Below are positions 39,029-48,613 of a stretch of DNA of 64,000 nucleotides, piece by piece. Position 1 is the stretch's first letter. Every line of letters begins with the position of its first letter. The stretch spans positions 1-64,000 of the forward strand of contig JACRAS010000107.1 of NCBI GenBank assembly GCA_016234705.1, in the 5' to 3' direction. The stretch is from Betaproteobacteria bacterium (GTDB lineage Bacteria > Pseudomonadota > Gammaproteobacteria > Burkholderiales > SG8-39). A program made the translations under genes and the position numbers. The notes beneath the pieces are model-generated. The model did not search any database. It was given only the letters and a program-made list of their open reading frames with translations, and was not told where the DNA came from.

Positions 39029-39264
39029 GTGGCACCCATTTTGGAAGTGCCGATGCCGTGGTTACGGCGCGGACGGGGCTGCGCCCCGTTGATAGATGAA
39101 GTTAAAAGTCATGTATCAGTCGATCTGCCTCCTTTGCTACTACAATTCATATATAGATGTGGCAGTCGTTGAAGTCAAGGTCGGCGAGCAATTAAAACAT
39201 AGTGCTTATCGGGCGCATTGGAGTTTGCGCCGACCGGCAACACGATTGAGAAGGAGGAGCAAGC

Positions 39265-40227
39265 ATGAAAACCGCATTGTTTGCAGCTATCGCGCTTGCC
39301 GTCACCGGGAGCGCGATGGCGCAAGGCAGCTATCCGATCCGCCCGGTTACCATGGTGGTCGGCTTCGCGCCCGGAGGCGGCACCGATACGGTGGCGCGCA
39401 TCGTCGCCAAGAATCTCAGCGAGAGCCTCGGCCAGCAGGTGCTGGTCGAGAACAAGGCGGGAGCGGGCGGCAACATCGCCACCGACTACGTCGCCCATGC
39501 GGCGCCCGACGGCTACACCATCCTGCTTGGCAGCGTCGGCTCGCTCGCGGTGGCGCCGCACGTAATCTCCGGTCTGCCCTACGACCCGCTGCGCGACTTC
39601 GCGCCGATCACCATGGCGGTGGTGTTCGCCAACGTGCTCGTGGTGCAGCCGTCGTTGCCGGTGCGATCCCTGGCCGATTTCGTCAAGCTCGCGAACGACC
39701 GGCCCGGCAGCGTCACCTACGGCTCCGCCGGCATCCTCGGCGCCGGCCACCTGGCCGGCGAACTCCTCAAGATGCGGGCGAACATCGACATGGTCCACGT
39801 GCCTTACAAGGGCGGCGGACCGGCGATGCAGGGCATGCTGGGCGGCCAGGTCATGTCGATTTTCGCGACGCCGGTGTCTGCAGGCGGGCAGATAAAGGCG
39901 GGCAAGATCCGCGCCATCGCCACCACCGGGCCGAAGCGCGCGGCGCTCCTGCCCGAAGTGCCGACGGTGGCCGAGTCGGGTTACTCCGGCTACGAGGCGA
40001 TGAACTGGTATGCCTACCTGGCGCCGGCGAAGACGCCGAAGGAGATCGTCGAGCGGCTCAACCGTGAGCTGGTGAAGGCGCTCAACAACGCTGCGGTCGT
40101 GGCCCTGCTGCACCAGCAGGGGCTCGAGCCTAGCCCCGGCTCGGCGGTGGAGCTGGCGCGTTACATGGAGCGCGAGTATGAGACCTGGGGCAAGGTGGTG
40201 AAGCTGGCCGGCATCAAGGCGCAGTGA
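39265..40227 (+). CDS. Bug-family periplasmic solute-binding receptor
   Basis: A 320-aa TctC/Bug receptor. Signal peptide MKTALFAAIALAVTGSAMA is cleaved before QGSYP. Core motifs: VTMVVGFAPGGGTDTVAR, VLVENKAGAGGNIATDYVA, MVHVPYKGGGPAMQGML and EVPTVAESGYSGYEAMNW. AAGGAGGAGC provides a strong ribosome site. The third receptor of this family in the window, again without TctA/TctB permease genes. Bracketed by terminators, so monocistronic. Confidence 0.94.
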   Translation: MKTALFAAIALAVTGSAMAQGSYPIRPVTMVVGFAPGGGTDTVARIVAKNLSESLGQQVLVENKAGAGGNIATDYVAHAAPDGYTILLGSVGSLAVAPHVISGLPYDPLRDFAPITMAVVFANVLVVQPSLPVRSLADFVKLANDRPGSVTYGSAGILGAGHLAGELLKMRANIDMVHVPYKGGGPAMQGMLGGQVMSIFATPVSAGGQIKAGKIRAIATTGPKRAALLPEVPTVAESGYSGYEAMNWYAYLAPAKTPKEIVERLNRELVKALNNAAVVALLHQQGLEPSPGSAVELARYMEREYETWGKVVKLAGIKAQ

Positions 40228-40256
40228 CGGCGATGTTGCCGCGGCCGCCCAGCCAA

Positions 40257-40289
40257 AGAGTCCGTTTCAGAATTATCGAAACGGACTCT
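40257..40289. terminator. hairpin between convergent Bug and kup genes
   Basis: Perfect 12-bp arms AGAGTCCGTTTC (40257-40268) and GAAACGGACTCT (40278-40289) around a 9-nt loop, 29 bp after the Bug stop. Confidence 0.65.
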
Positions 40290-40304
40290 GACTTGGGGGA
40301 GTAT

Positions 40305-40349
40305 GAGGGGATGCGCCCCGAAGGAAGTCCCTTCGGGGGATATCCCCTC
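40305..40349. terminator. second extended hairpin between Bug and kup
   Basis: GAGGGGAT pairs with ATCCCCTC and inner CCCCGAAGG with CCTTCGGGG, giving a 17-pair stem with small bulges, 15 bp before the kup stop. It probably serves kup. Confidence 0.6.
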
Positions 40350-40364
40350 ATTTCGTAATAAGTT

Positions 40365-42263
40365 CTACAGCGTAACCCTGGTGCCGAGTTCGATCACGCG
40401 ATCGGGGAGCAGCTTAAAATACTCCGCCGTGGCGGGACTGTTGCGCTGCATCCAGCGGAACAGCTCCCGGCGCCAGGTGAACAACCCCGGCTTCGCGGCG
40501 CGAGAGAGGGTGGCTTTGCCGAGAAAAAAGGTCGTATCCAGGGCATCGAATTTCAACCCGTGGCGCTCGAGCAGCTTCAGTCCTTTCGGCACGTCGGGTT
40601 CCTCCATGAAACCGTAGTGTAGCGTCGCCTGGTAGACTTGGCCCCGCTCGATCACGCGCACCTCGGTGCGATCAAAGTCGGCGACACGCGGCACGTCTTC
40701 ATTGCCGATGGTCAGGAACACGATGCGCTGGTGCAGGACCTTGTTGTGTTTGAGGTTGTGCATCAGCGCCGTCGGCACCGAGTCGCGGTCCGGCGAGAGG
40801 TACACGGCGGTGCCAGGTACGCGCGCAATGTCGGCGCCGCACAGCGTCGGGAAGGCATCCAGCGGCACGCGCTTGCGCGTCTCGTGCGAAGTGAGGGTGG
40901 TCTCGGCGCGCTTCCAGGTGGTCAGCATCACGAACAGCGTCAGGCCGCACGCGAGCGGGAACCAGCCGCCGTCGGCGATCTTGGTGGCGTTCGCGGCGAA
41001 GAACACCAGTTCCACCATGCCGATCAGCGCGAGCACGGCGAGGAACAGCGGATTCGGCCGTTTCGGCAGGGACACGGCAACCACCGCGATGAGTGCCGTG
41101 GTCAGCACCATGGTCCCCGATACCGCAATGCCATAGGCCGATGCGATTGCGCTCGATGTCTTGAACCCCAGTACGAGCAGGATGACCAGCACCAGCATGG
41201 TCCAGTTCACCTGCGGGATGTAGATCTGGCCGCGCTCGGTTGCGGAGGTGTGCCGGGTAGGCACGCGCGGCAGATAGCCAAGGCGGGTGGCCTGTTGCGT
41301 AACCGAGAACGCCCCGGAGATCGTCGCCTGCGAGGCGATCACGGTCGCCACCGTGGCGAGGAGCACCAGCGGCATCAGCAGCGCCTCCGGCGCGAGCAGA
41401 TAAAACGGGTTCTTCATCGCCGCCGGATCGCGCAGCGCGAGCGCCCCCTGGCCGAAGTAGTTGATCATGAGTGAAGGAAACACCAGGCCGAACCATGCCA
41501 GACGGACCGGCGTGGCGCCGAAGTGGCCCATGTCGGCGTACAGCGCCTCCGCGCCGGTAAGGGCGAGGAACACCGCGCCGAGCACGATAAAAGTGAGTCC
41601 GGGTGACTGCCAGGCGAAATCAAGCGCATGCCTCGGGTCGAGCGCCGCGAGCACGGCGGGTGTTTGCGCGATCGAGACGGCGCCGAGCGCCGCAAGCGCG
41701 AGGAACCACATTACCGTAATCGGACCGAAGAGCTTGCCCAACGCGCCCGTGCCGCGGGCCTGGATGGCAAACAAGCCGACCAGGATCGCAATCGTGATCG
41801 GCACGATCCAGTGCTCGAACGCGGGCGTGGCCACCGACAAGCCCTCGACTGCGGAGAGCACCGAGATCGCGGGCGTGATGATCGCGTCGCCGTAGAACAG
41901 CGACGCGCCGAAGATGCCGAGCATCGCCACGGTCCAGGCAAGGCGCGGACGCTCGCGCGTCAGGCGCGAGGCGAGCGCGAGGAGCGCCAGAATGCCGCCT
42001 TCGCCGCCGTTATCGAAGCGCAGGACTATGCTCACGTATTTCAGGGAAACGACCAGCGTGATCGACCAGAACATCATCGACAGCACCGCAAGCACGTTCG
42101 CCTCGGTGAGCGGCAGGCCGTGCGGGCCGTTGAATGCTTCCTTGAACGCGTACAGCGGGCTGGTGCCGATGTCGCCGTAGACCACGCCGAGCGCGGCGAG
42201 GGTCAGTATCGTTAGCGAAGATTTGCCGCTCGATCCGGTGCCGGCGCGGGTGTTTGAAGTCAT
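40365..42263 (-). CDS. kup: low-affinity potassium transport protein Kup
   Basis: A 632-aa K+/H+ symporter of the KUP/HAK family with 12 membrane segments and a soluble C-terminus. LTLAALGVVYGDIGTSPLYA is the diagnostic N-terminus. Further on are FDNGGEGGILALLAL, FYGDAIITPAISVLSAVEGL and GAEALYADMGHFG. ATG 42263 is preferred to the upstream in-frame start at 42338 because Kup proteins start shortly before this motif. No kdp genes are near. Confidence 0.96.
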   Translation of the reverse strand: MTSNTRAGTGSSGKSSLTILTLAALGVVYGDIGTSPLYAFKEAFNGPHGLPLTEANVLAVLSMMFWSITLVVSLKYVSIVLRFDNGGEGGILALLALASRLTRERPRLAWTVAMLGIFGASLFYGDAIITPAISVLSAVEGLSVATPAFEHWIVPITIAILVGLFAIQARGTGALGKLFGPITVMWFLALAALGAVSIAQTPAVLAALDPRHALDFAWQSPGLTFIVLGAVFLALTGAEALYADMGHFGATPVRLAWFGLVFPSLMINYFGQGALALRDPAAMKNPFYLLAPEALLMPLVLLATVATVIASQATISGAFSVTQQATRLGYLPRVPTRHTSATERGQIYIPQVNWTMLVLVILLVLGFKTSSAIASAYGIAVSGTMVLTTALIAVVAVSLPKRPNPLFLAVLALIGMVELVFFAANATKIADGGWFPLACGLTLFVMLTTWKRAETTLTSHETRKRVPLDAFPTLCGADIARVPGTAVYLSPDRDSVPTALMHNLKHNKVLHQRIVFLTIGNEDVPRVADFDRTEVRVIERGQVYQATLHYGFMEEPDVPKGLKLLERHGLKFDALDTTFFLGKATLSRAAKPGLFTWRRELFRWMQRNSPATAEYFKLLPDRVIELGTRVTL

Positions 42264-42369
42264 GGGTAAACTCGGAAAGGCCACGAGAGAAAAACGACTA
42301 TACCCCCTTTTATGCTGCATTGCAACATAGGCGGTCAAGCGGCTATTTCGGCATAAGCAAACCCGAAGA

Positions 42370-42449
42370 TGTCATTCCGAGCAATGGGAGAGATTTGCTG
42401 TTGCATAAAACAGATAGCAGATTCCTCGGCCTGCGGCTCCGGAATAACA
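42370..42449. repeat. palindromic intergenic element (TGTCATTCCGAG type)
   Basis: Starts TGTCATTCCGAG and ends CTCCGGAATAACA, with inner near-complementary arms (AGATTTGCTGTT and ACAGATAGCAGATT). It matches the widespread class of small palindromic repeats that frame intergenic spaces. Single copy in this window. Confidence 0.55.
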
Positions 42450-42525
42450 GGCTTGTCGTTCGGACGTGAACTTTGAGGGCCGAGCTATCGGCGCTCGGAC
42501 AAGCGCTTCGAGCGCCGACCGATGC

Positions 42526-42804
42526 CTACTTGTTCGGCGCCATCTTCTGCCGCAGCGCCTCGCGCTCCTTCATGTGCTTGTCGCGCAGAGCCTTGCGCTC
42601 GCTCTGATGGCGGTCTTCCATGGCGCGTTGCTCGGTGCGCTGGCCGTCTTCCATCTGGCGCATTTGCTGCTTCATCTGCTCATGCTTTGCTTCCATTTCC
42701 TGATGCTTGCCCTTCATATCGCCCGGGCCTTCGGCGTACAGGGGACCGGCGGCGATGGCGAAGATCGCAGCACAGAAAAAAGTCTCGGCGTTATGGCGCA
42801 TCAT
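42526..42804 (-). CDS. small exported charged coiled-coil protein, 92 aa
   Basis: Signal peptide MMRHNAETFFCAAIFAIAA with likely cleavage near YAEG. The mature part is almost entirely charged helix (KHQEMEAKHEQMKQQMRQME, RHQSERKALRDKHMKEREA) rich in Glu, Lys, Arg, Met and Gln. A periplasmic coiled coil is likely; the function is unknown. ATG 42804 has AAGGAG (42811-42816) at good distance, ruling out the longer upstream frame. Confidence 0.75.
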   Translation of the reverse strand: MMRHNAETFFCAAIFAIAAGPLYAEGPGDMKGKHQEMEAKHEQMKQQMRQMEDGQRTEQRAMEDRHQSERKALRDKHMKEREALRQKMAPNK

Positions 42805-42988
42805 GATTCTCTCCTTATGATCGAGGTGGCGACAATTCCAGTCTAACGCAACATCCGCCGGCGCGCGAACACCTCCGGGGTATTGCCGCCTCGTCCGCGA
42901 GACGGCCGCCGGCTGTTCTTTCAAAGAGAACTTTTCTATCTTTATTATTCATTTGTGGAAAACCTCTCCCGCTTCTAGACTGCGCGGT

Positions 42989-44167
42989 ATGCCGGATCGC
43001 CGGGAACAACGCGCCCGCGCGCACAAGCGCATGCATTCGCCCATTGTCACCGCGCTCGCGGGGTGGATGGCGCTCGCGCTCGGCATGGGCATAGGGCGCT
43101 TCGCTTTCACGCCCATCCTGCCGATGATGCAACAGGACGCGGGGCTGTCGGTCGCCGACGGCGGCTGGCTCGCCTCGGCCAACTATCTCGGCTATCTGCT
43201 CGGCGCGCTCAGCATTCCGGCGGTGCGCGTCGGCGCAGCGGCCGCGATCCGCGGCGGTCTGGTCGCGATCGGTCTCGTTACGTTGGCGATGGGGCTCACC
43301 GACAGCTTCGCTGCGTGGATGCTGTTGCGCGCGCTCGCCGGCGTGGCGAGCGCCTGGGTACTGGTCTGCGTGTCCGCCTGGTCCACCGAAGCGCTTGCTC
43401 CGCTCGGCCGGCCGATGCTCGGCGCCGCGGTGTTCGCGGGCGTGGGCACGGGCATCGCGGCTGCGGGAGGGCTGTGCCTCGCGCTCATGTATGCCGGCCG
43501 GGGGTCGGTCCCCGCATGGCTGCTGCTCGGCGCGATATCGCTCGCGCTGGCGGGCCTGCTTTGGCCCGTTTTCGCCCAGAGCGGGCAGTTCGTTCCGGCG
43601 CCCGGCGCCGCGCGCGCCGAACCGGGCCGGCCCGCCGGCTCGCTGCGCATGGTTCTCTGTTACGGCAGCTTCGGCTTCGGCTACATCATTCCCGCGACCT
43701 TCCTGCCGGTGATGGCGCGCGCCGTGATCCACGACCCGGCTGTGTTCGGCTGGTCGTGGCCGGTGTTCGGCGCAGCCGCCGCCGTGTCCACCTTCGCCGC
43801 GGCCGCGTGGTCGGTCGCGCTCGGCAATCGCCGCCTGTGGATACTCGGGCACCTGGTGATGGCGCTGGGCGTGATGCTGCCGGTGTTCTGGCCGGGCATG
43901 AGCGCGATCATCCTCGCCGCGCTGTGCGTAGGCGGCAGCTTCATGGTCGTCACCATGGTCGGCATGCAGGAGGCGCGGCAACTCGCCGGCACCGGCGCGC
44001 GCAGCCTCATGGCGGCGATGACCGCGGCTTTCGCGCTGGGGCAAATCGCAGGTCCGCTGCTGGTGAGCGGGCTCGCCGGAGTACGCGGCGGCTTTTCGAT
44101 CGCGCTGGTGTTCGCGGGCCTGCTGCTCGGCGCGAGCGCGTGGGCGCTCAGGCGCGCGCGCCCTTGA
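42989..44167 (+). CDS. YbfB/YjiJ-family MFS transporter
   Basis: A 392-aa transporter with about 12 membrane segments. ALGMGIGRFAFTPILPMMQ and ADGGWLASANYLGYLLGAL are characteristic of the YbfB/YjiJ family. The substrate is unknown. ATG 42989 is a compromise; ATG 43031 would also preserve all of the conserved region, and 42953 is also open. Confidence 0.88.
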   Translation: MPDRREQRARAHKRMHSPIVTALAGWMALALGMGIGRFAFTPILPMMQQDAGLSVADGGWLASANYLGYLLGALSIPAVRVGAAAAIRGGLVAIGLVTLAMGLTDSFAAWMLLRALAGVASAWVLVCVSAWSTEALAPLGRPMLGAAVFAGVGTGIAAAGGLCLALMYAGRGSVPAWLLLGAISLALAGLLWPVFAQSGQFVPAPGAARAEPGRPAGSLRMVLCYGSFGFGYIIPATFLPVMARAVIHDPAVFGWSWPVFGAAAAVSTFAAAAWSVALGNRRLWILGHLVMALGVMLPVFWPGMSAIILAALCVGGSFMVVTMVGMQEARQLAGTGARSLMAAMTAAFALGQIAGPLLVSGLAGVRGGFSIALVFAGLLLGASAWALRRARP

Positions 44168-44278
44168 GAACTTTCTTTTGCTGCGCGGGTTCCGTTTGCA
44201 GCGCCTTCACCATCAGGGAGGCTTCGCCCTTGCATGGTTCCGGCACCGATCTTGTCCTATCTTGGGGCTAGGCTGCTC

Positions 44279-44857
44279 TCAGAACAGATGCACGGCAGTC
44301 GGCCAGAAAAAACCGATCAGCGAAAACGCCACGCCGACGGCGCCGAGCGCCGCGGCGATCCACACGAGCACGGCGAGCCCGGTGATGATCGAAGCCGATG
44401 CCAGCACGATGGCGATCTGCACCGCGCCGGAGGCGAGCTCGTAGTTGTGGTACGCGGCGAGCGCGCGGTCGCGCTTCTGCTCGGTGGCCTTGGCGCGCGC
44501 GGCGAGTTCCTTGCGGCCCTCGTTGGTCTCGGGCTCGGAGTCGTAGCGCTCCGCGGTCTTGCGCCATCCGGCGATTTGCTTGTCGATGACATCCTTCGCC
44601 TTCGGGTCGGTGGTCTGCGCTAGTTCCAGCGCTGCGGTCTCGGCCGCGGTTTTCATCATGGTGAGGCGCACCGTCTTCGCCTGGAAGAACGTCCACAGGT
44701 TCGACACCTCGATGTTCAGGCTCAATGCTTGCGTCTGCGCGCCCTTGCCCAGCGTTTCCGAGAACGCCAGCACCAGCGCCAGAATGGCGATGAGCAAGCC
44801 GATCTTCTTGCTGCCCTCGTCGTGATGAGCGGGGCCGTGCCCGTGTCCTGCCGACAT
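44279..44857 (-). CDS. DUF4337 membrane protein
   Basis: A 192-aa protein with one N-terminal (IGLLIAILALVLAFSETLG) and two C-terminal membrane segments (IAIVLASASIITGLAVLVWI, ALGAVGVAFSLIGFF) and a soluble helical middle (residues 50-135). A His-rich start (GHGHGPAHHDE) may bind metal. Family DUF4337, function unknown. ATG 44857 follows GGAGGAC. Confidence 0.85.
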   Translation of the reverse strand: MSAGHGHGPAHHDEGSKKIGLLIAILALVLAFSETLGKGAQTQALSLNIEVSNLWTFFQAKTVRLTMMKTAAETAALELAQTTDPKAKDVIDKQIAGWRKTAERYDSEPETNEGRKELAARAKATEQKRDRALAAYHNYELASGAVQIAIVLASASIITGLAVLVWIAAALGAVGVAFSLIGFFWPTAVHLF

Positions 44858-44999
44858 GTGAAAGTCCTCCCGGCGTGATCGAAGTCGCCTATTGTCCTGC
44901 TTTTGCGTAACATGACAATAGGAGATTGCAGACCGGCGGCGGAGCTGGGGAGAAGGACGGCAACGCGCCCGATACGCATGCCGGCGTGAATCGTTGGTG

Positions 45000-46307
45000 C
45001 TATGGACCCATCCGCGGGCGCGCAATGCTCTTCGCGCCGGGGTCCTGGCGCGCTGCGGCCTGGGAAGGACGGATTTTGGCTCGCGGCCCGCTCGCCTGCG
45101 GTACGTAGTGGCGGGCGGCCGGTTCATGCCGCGCCACGGCCATGGTCGCGGTTTCCTGGCGCGCTGCGCTCTGTGCCGGGCGGAACTCCATGCGCGGCTG
45201 GGGTGCCCGCGGCAGTTCGGGGCGGGTGGCGGGTTCGAGCCGCGCCGCATGCTGGTTGGCGTGCCATTCCGGGCGGATTCGGCCTACGCCTGAATGCTCG
45301 GAACGTTGGCCGAGCTCACGCCGCGTTTCAGTCCATGTGGGGCTTGCGTCCATGCCCCTGACGGGACGGCGCGCCTCCGCCGCCTGTGCTTGATTGCCGC
45401 GGTCCGGCGGCGCGCTCGCCGCGCCGACTCGCTGCTGCGCGTCAACGCCGCGATAGTCGATGCCCCTGCGGTGGTCCCGGTCGTGGTGCCATGCGCCGGG
45501 CCGGGGCACGCTTGCCTGAGGGCTCGCGTTCGCCCGGCGCACCGTCGGCAGATTGTTGTAATAGGTGTTGTTTACTTGCACCACCCTGACCTGGCGCCGG
45601 TGCCAGTCGATGGCGCCGAAGAAAAATCCCACAGAAATTCCAATCGGCGATCCCCAGTAGAAGCCTCGTACGTAGCCCGGCCGCGCGTAATAGCCGGGCC
45701 AGGGCCGCAAGTACACCGGCGGATAGGCCGGCCACCACCACGACCCGTACACGACCAGCGGGTCGTAATAGGGCACATAGACGACTTGGGGATCGAGCGG
45801 CTGCACCAGCAAGCTCGGCCCGCTCTGCACCACGCTCAGGCGATCATCCGAGCGCAGATTGCCCGCGGCCTGCGCCTTGCGCCGCAAGGCCTGTACCGTA
45901 TCCATCACCTGAGATTGCTGCTCGAGAAACGCGTCGCCCAGCGCTTGCGTCCATTGCAGGTTCTCGTCCATGCGCTCAAGCACTTGCGGGAATGCCACCA
46001 GCGATTTCACGCTCGGATCCCAGTCCTCGGTTTCAGCCGCGCGCACCGCCGCGTCGCCCGAGAGACCGGGCCGGTCCCTGGCCCAGCGCGCGGCTTCGAC
46101 CAGCTCGAGCGGATAAGTCGCCGCCATCAGGATCTGCGACAGCAGCGCGTCGGGGTAGAGCGCGATCGGCGCGAGCATCTGGTCGAGCTCCTGCTGCGGG
46201 AACGAATAGGCGGGTTGGGCCTGCGCGCCGTCCTGTGCACACGCCAGCGCGAGCGCGGCGAGCAGCGCCAAAAGCCGGGAAGTCATGTTTCGCAAGAATG
46301 TTTTCAT
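45000..46307 (-). CDS. DUF3300 exported protein
   Basis: A 435-aa secreted or periplasmic protein. Signal peptide MKTFLRNMTSRLLALLAALA. The DUF3300 domain fills residues 35-250 (LDQMLAPIALYPDALLSQIL, WDPSVKSLVAFPQVLERMDE, VQPLDPQVVYVPYYDP). A Trp/Tyr/Pro-rich patch (SWWWPAYPPVYLRPWPGYYA) follows and the last 160 residues are low-complexity, rich in Arg, Ala, Pro and Gln. Ribosome site AGGAGG lies just before ATG 46307. The function is unknown; envelope-associated. Confidence 0.88.
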   Translation of the reverse strand: MKTFLRNMTSRLLALLAALALACAQDGAQAQPAYSFPQQELDQMLAPIALYPDALLSQILMAATYPLELVEAARWARDRPGLSGDAAVRAAETEDWDPSVKSLVAFPQVLERMDENLQWTQALGDAFLEQQSQVMDTVQALRRKAQAAGNLRSDDRLSVVQSGPSLLVQPLDPQVVYVPYYDPLVVYGSWWWPAYPPVYLRPWPGYYARPGYVRGFYWGSPIGISVGFFFGAIDWHRRQVRVVQVNNTYYNNLPTVRRANASPQASVPRPGAWHHDRDHRRGIDYRGVDAQQRVGAASAPPDRGNQAQAAEARRPVRGMDASPTWTETRRELGQRSEHSGVGRIRPEWHANQHAARLEPATRPELPRAPQPRMEFRPAQSAARQETATMAVARHEPAARHYVPQASGPRAKIRPSQAAARQDPGAKSIARPRMGP

Positions 46308-46630
46308 GTGCACCTCCTGTCTGGGACAGCGATGGCACCGAAGGAATCCGCGATCCCGGCGCGCCTTCCCCGATACTCGTGAGAACGCCTTGCCGGCGCC
46401 CCGGTTCACGGCGAAAGTGCAAGAAAATGTAACAAGCGCGGGAAAAGTGTCGCCGCAGCGCGACACCGGTGCGGCACGCGCCGCCTGGCTCGCGCGGCAT
46501 GGTGACGCGCGCGCCGGGTGTACCGCACCGCTGGAGGCGATGCTAGAATCCTCGTATCGTGCAGGGCAAGAGCGAATGGGGGCAGGACCATGCCGGACTG
46601 CGCCGGCAACGACAAGGGGAGCGGCGGATC
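46308..46630. other. intergenic region between DUF3300 and sirtuin genes
   Basis: Contains the divergent promoters of both genes in principle. No promoter match was strong enough to call and no additional gene is supported. An in-frame extension of the sirtuin to 46559 is open but lacks conserved sequence. Confidence 0.4.
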
Positions 46631-47383
46631 GTGAAAACCGATGCGTTGATCGACAAAGTGCGCGCCTGGGTCGGAGAGGCGCAGCGCGTGGTGGTCCTCA
46701 CCGGCGCGGGCATCTCGACCGAGTCCGGGATTCCGGATTTCCGCGGGCCGCAGGGAGTATGGACGCGGGATCCGGAGGCGGAGAAGCTGTCCAACATCCG
46801 CTACTACATGGCCGATGCCGGGATCCGCAAGAAAGCCTGGCAGGAGCGGCTGGTGCATCCGGCGTGGGAGGCGCGGCCGAATGCGGGACATGAAGCCATC
46901 GCCGGGCTCGAGCGGCGCGGCAAGCTCTATGCGCTCATCACCCAGAACATCGATGGCCTGCACCAGAAGGCGGGCAACTCGCCCGAGCGCGTGATCGAGG
47001 TGCATGGCACGGTGCTGAAAGTGGTGTGCATGCGCTGCGGCTGGAAGGGTCCGATGCAGGAGACGCTGGTGCGCCTCTTGACCGGCGAGGACGATCCGCC
47101 GTGCACGCTCTGCGGCGGCATCCTGAAAAGCGACACCATCTCTTTCGGCCAGAACCTGGTGCCCGAGGTGATCGAGCGCGCGCTGCGCTCTGCGGCCGAG
47201 GCCGACTGTTTCATCGCGGTCGGCACCAGCCTGCAGGTCTATCCGATCGCGGGCGCGGTGTCCGAGGCCAAGGCGGCCGGCGCGCGCGTGGTGATCGTCA
47301 ACGCCGAACCGACGCCGTTCGACGACATCGCCGACGCGGTGCTGCGCGAGCCGATTGGCAAGACGCTGCCGCGGATTTTTTAG
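46631..47383 (+). CDS. Sir2-family NAD-dependent protein deacylase
   Basis: A 250-aa sirtuin that removes lysine acyl groups using NAD+. Motifs: VVLTGAGISTESGIPDFRG, TQNIDGLHQKAG, catalytic His in EVHGTVL, zinc ligands CMRC and CTLC, and GTSLQVYPIAG. GTG 46631 is chosen as start with AAGGGGAG nearby. Full-length single-domain protein without the extra modules of defence-type Sir2 proteins, so probably a CobB-like regulator of metabolic enzymes. Confidence 0.93.
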   Translation: MKTDALIDKVRAWVGEAQRVVVLTGAGISTESGIPDFRGPQGVWTRDPEAEKLSNIRYYMADAGIRKKAWQERLVHPAWEARPNAGHEAIAGLERRGKLYALITQNIDGLHQKAGNSPERVIEVHGTVLKVVCMRCGWKGPMQETLVRLLTGEDDPPCTLCGGILKSDTISFGQNLVPEVIERALRSAAEADCFIAVGTSLQVYPIAGAVSEAKAAGARVVIVNAEPTPFDDIADAVLREPIGKTLPRIF

Positions 47384-47654
47384 TTCGCGGGGCGCAACGG
47401 CACGGCCGGCGCAGCTCAGTTTCGCTGCGGCGCCGAAAAGCTTGCTGCATGCCCTGAAATTAGAGTATTTGATATAGGTCATACAAGAGCCGGAAAGAAT
47501 TGCCATTCTGAAAAAGTGCACTAATCTTAGGCCAGACGCGACGCGCAGCGCCTGACTTGGCTCGGCGCAGCCGCGCGTGCTTGTGTTATGCGCGACAACC
47601 GTCGCGTTTGCTTTTCACCCATCCTTTTTGGTGGGCGGCCGGACAAGGGGAGAC

Positions 47655-48314
47655 ATGAAAAGACATCTTGCTTCGCTTCTCTTTGTAGTGACTGCGGTGA
47701 CGGGCGGTAGCGCGCTCGCGCAGGTAGCCGATGCCGCGCTGGTCAACATGGTTTCCGGTGACGTGAGCTATGTGTCGCAGGCGGGAACACCCGGCAAGGT
47801 GCAGCCGTTCATGAAACTGCGGGAGGGCGACCGCATCATTGTTGCGGCCGGAGGACAAGTGCGGATCGTGTTCTTCGAAGGCGCGCGCCAGGAGCTCTGG
47901 GTCGGCCCGGCCAGCTTTCGAGCGGGGAAGACGGCGGCCGAGGCGATCTCAGGCAAAGCGGCGGAGACAAGGAATTTACCGGCGGGCGTAGCGCAACGCA
48001 TGGCTCGGATTCCCGAGCTCATCCAATACGCAAAGCTCGGTGGCGGCCAACTGCGCGGGAGGTTGACGCGCCAACAAAAGGCGAGCCTTGATCAGCAGGC
48101 AACGCTCGATCAAGCGCGCGCCGGCTACGAAAAGATGCGGCAAGACATGCCCGCAAATGACGTTACCCCTGAGCTCTATCTGTACGCCGCGCTGTACGAA
48201 TTCCTCCTATATGACGAGATGAAGGTGGTCGTAGCAGAGATGCGGCGCAAGCAACCCGACGACGAGGACGTCAAGGCACTTGATGCCTGGTTGAGGCGCC
48301 GGGCGTCGCGCTGA
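47655..48314 (+). CDS. FecR-like exported protein
   Basis: A 219-aa protein with a signal peptide (MKRHLASLLFVVTAVTGGSA, cleavage after LAQ) and a FecR-type beta domain (VNMVSGDVSYVSQAG, FMKLREGDRIIVAAGGQVRI, ELWVGPASF). The second half is helical and contains DVTPELYLYAALYEFLLYDE. FecR-like proteins are often encoded with CHAT and two-partner secretion genes, and such a cluster starts about 1.2 kb downstream on the same strand. It may bind cell-wall or surface ligands in the periplasm; the role is inferred. Strong AAGGGGAG ribosome site. Confidence 0.82.
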   Translation: MKRHLASLLFVVTAVTGGSALAQVADAALVNMVSGDVSYVSQAGTPGKVQPFMKLREGDRIIVAAGGQVRIVFFEGARQELWVGPASFRAGKTAAEAISGKAAETRNLPAGVAQRMARIPELIQYAKLGGGQLRGRLTRQQKASLDQQATLDQARAGYEKMRQDMPANDVTPELYLYAALYEFLLYDEMKVVVAEMRRKQPDDEDVKALDAWLRRRASR

Positions 48315-48453
48315 ATGCCTGCTCATGCGACCGCGGCCGCCAACGGGTCAGGGTCGGTCGAATTAGCCTGAATACGGCGACTTGATGGTAGAAGAACGGC
48401 CGTGGCGTTTATTTCACGGGAACCGTCGATTTGGACCAGGTCATTTCATGGAA

Positions 48454-48481
48454 TTGACCATACGAATCGTATTGGTATAAA
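48454..48481 (+). promoter_or_regulatory. promoter with a palindromic operator in its spacer
   Basis: TTGACC (48454-48459), 16-bp spacer, TATAAA (48476-48481). The spacer begins with a perfect 13-bp palindrome ATACGA-A-TCGTAT (48460-48472). The next supported gene downstream is the RTX-like protein at 48747. Confidence 0.65.
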
Positions 48482-48613
48482 GTTGCGACACCGGCGGCAG
48501 CGTTTTTTGCAGCGGTTTTGGCGGGCCCGACGATATCTTCTGGGAATCATGAACCTGATCATGAATCTCATGGTGCGCGCGTTCGGCAACCTTCGGCTAA
48601 AGGAGGCCCGCTT

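Noticed and set aside
46631-47383. Sir2 gene as part of a defence system
   Set aside because: It is a plain 250-aa sirtuin with zinc cysteines and no extra effector module or defence neighbours; a housekeeping deacylase explains it better.
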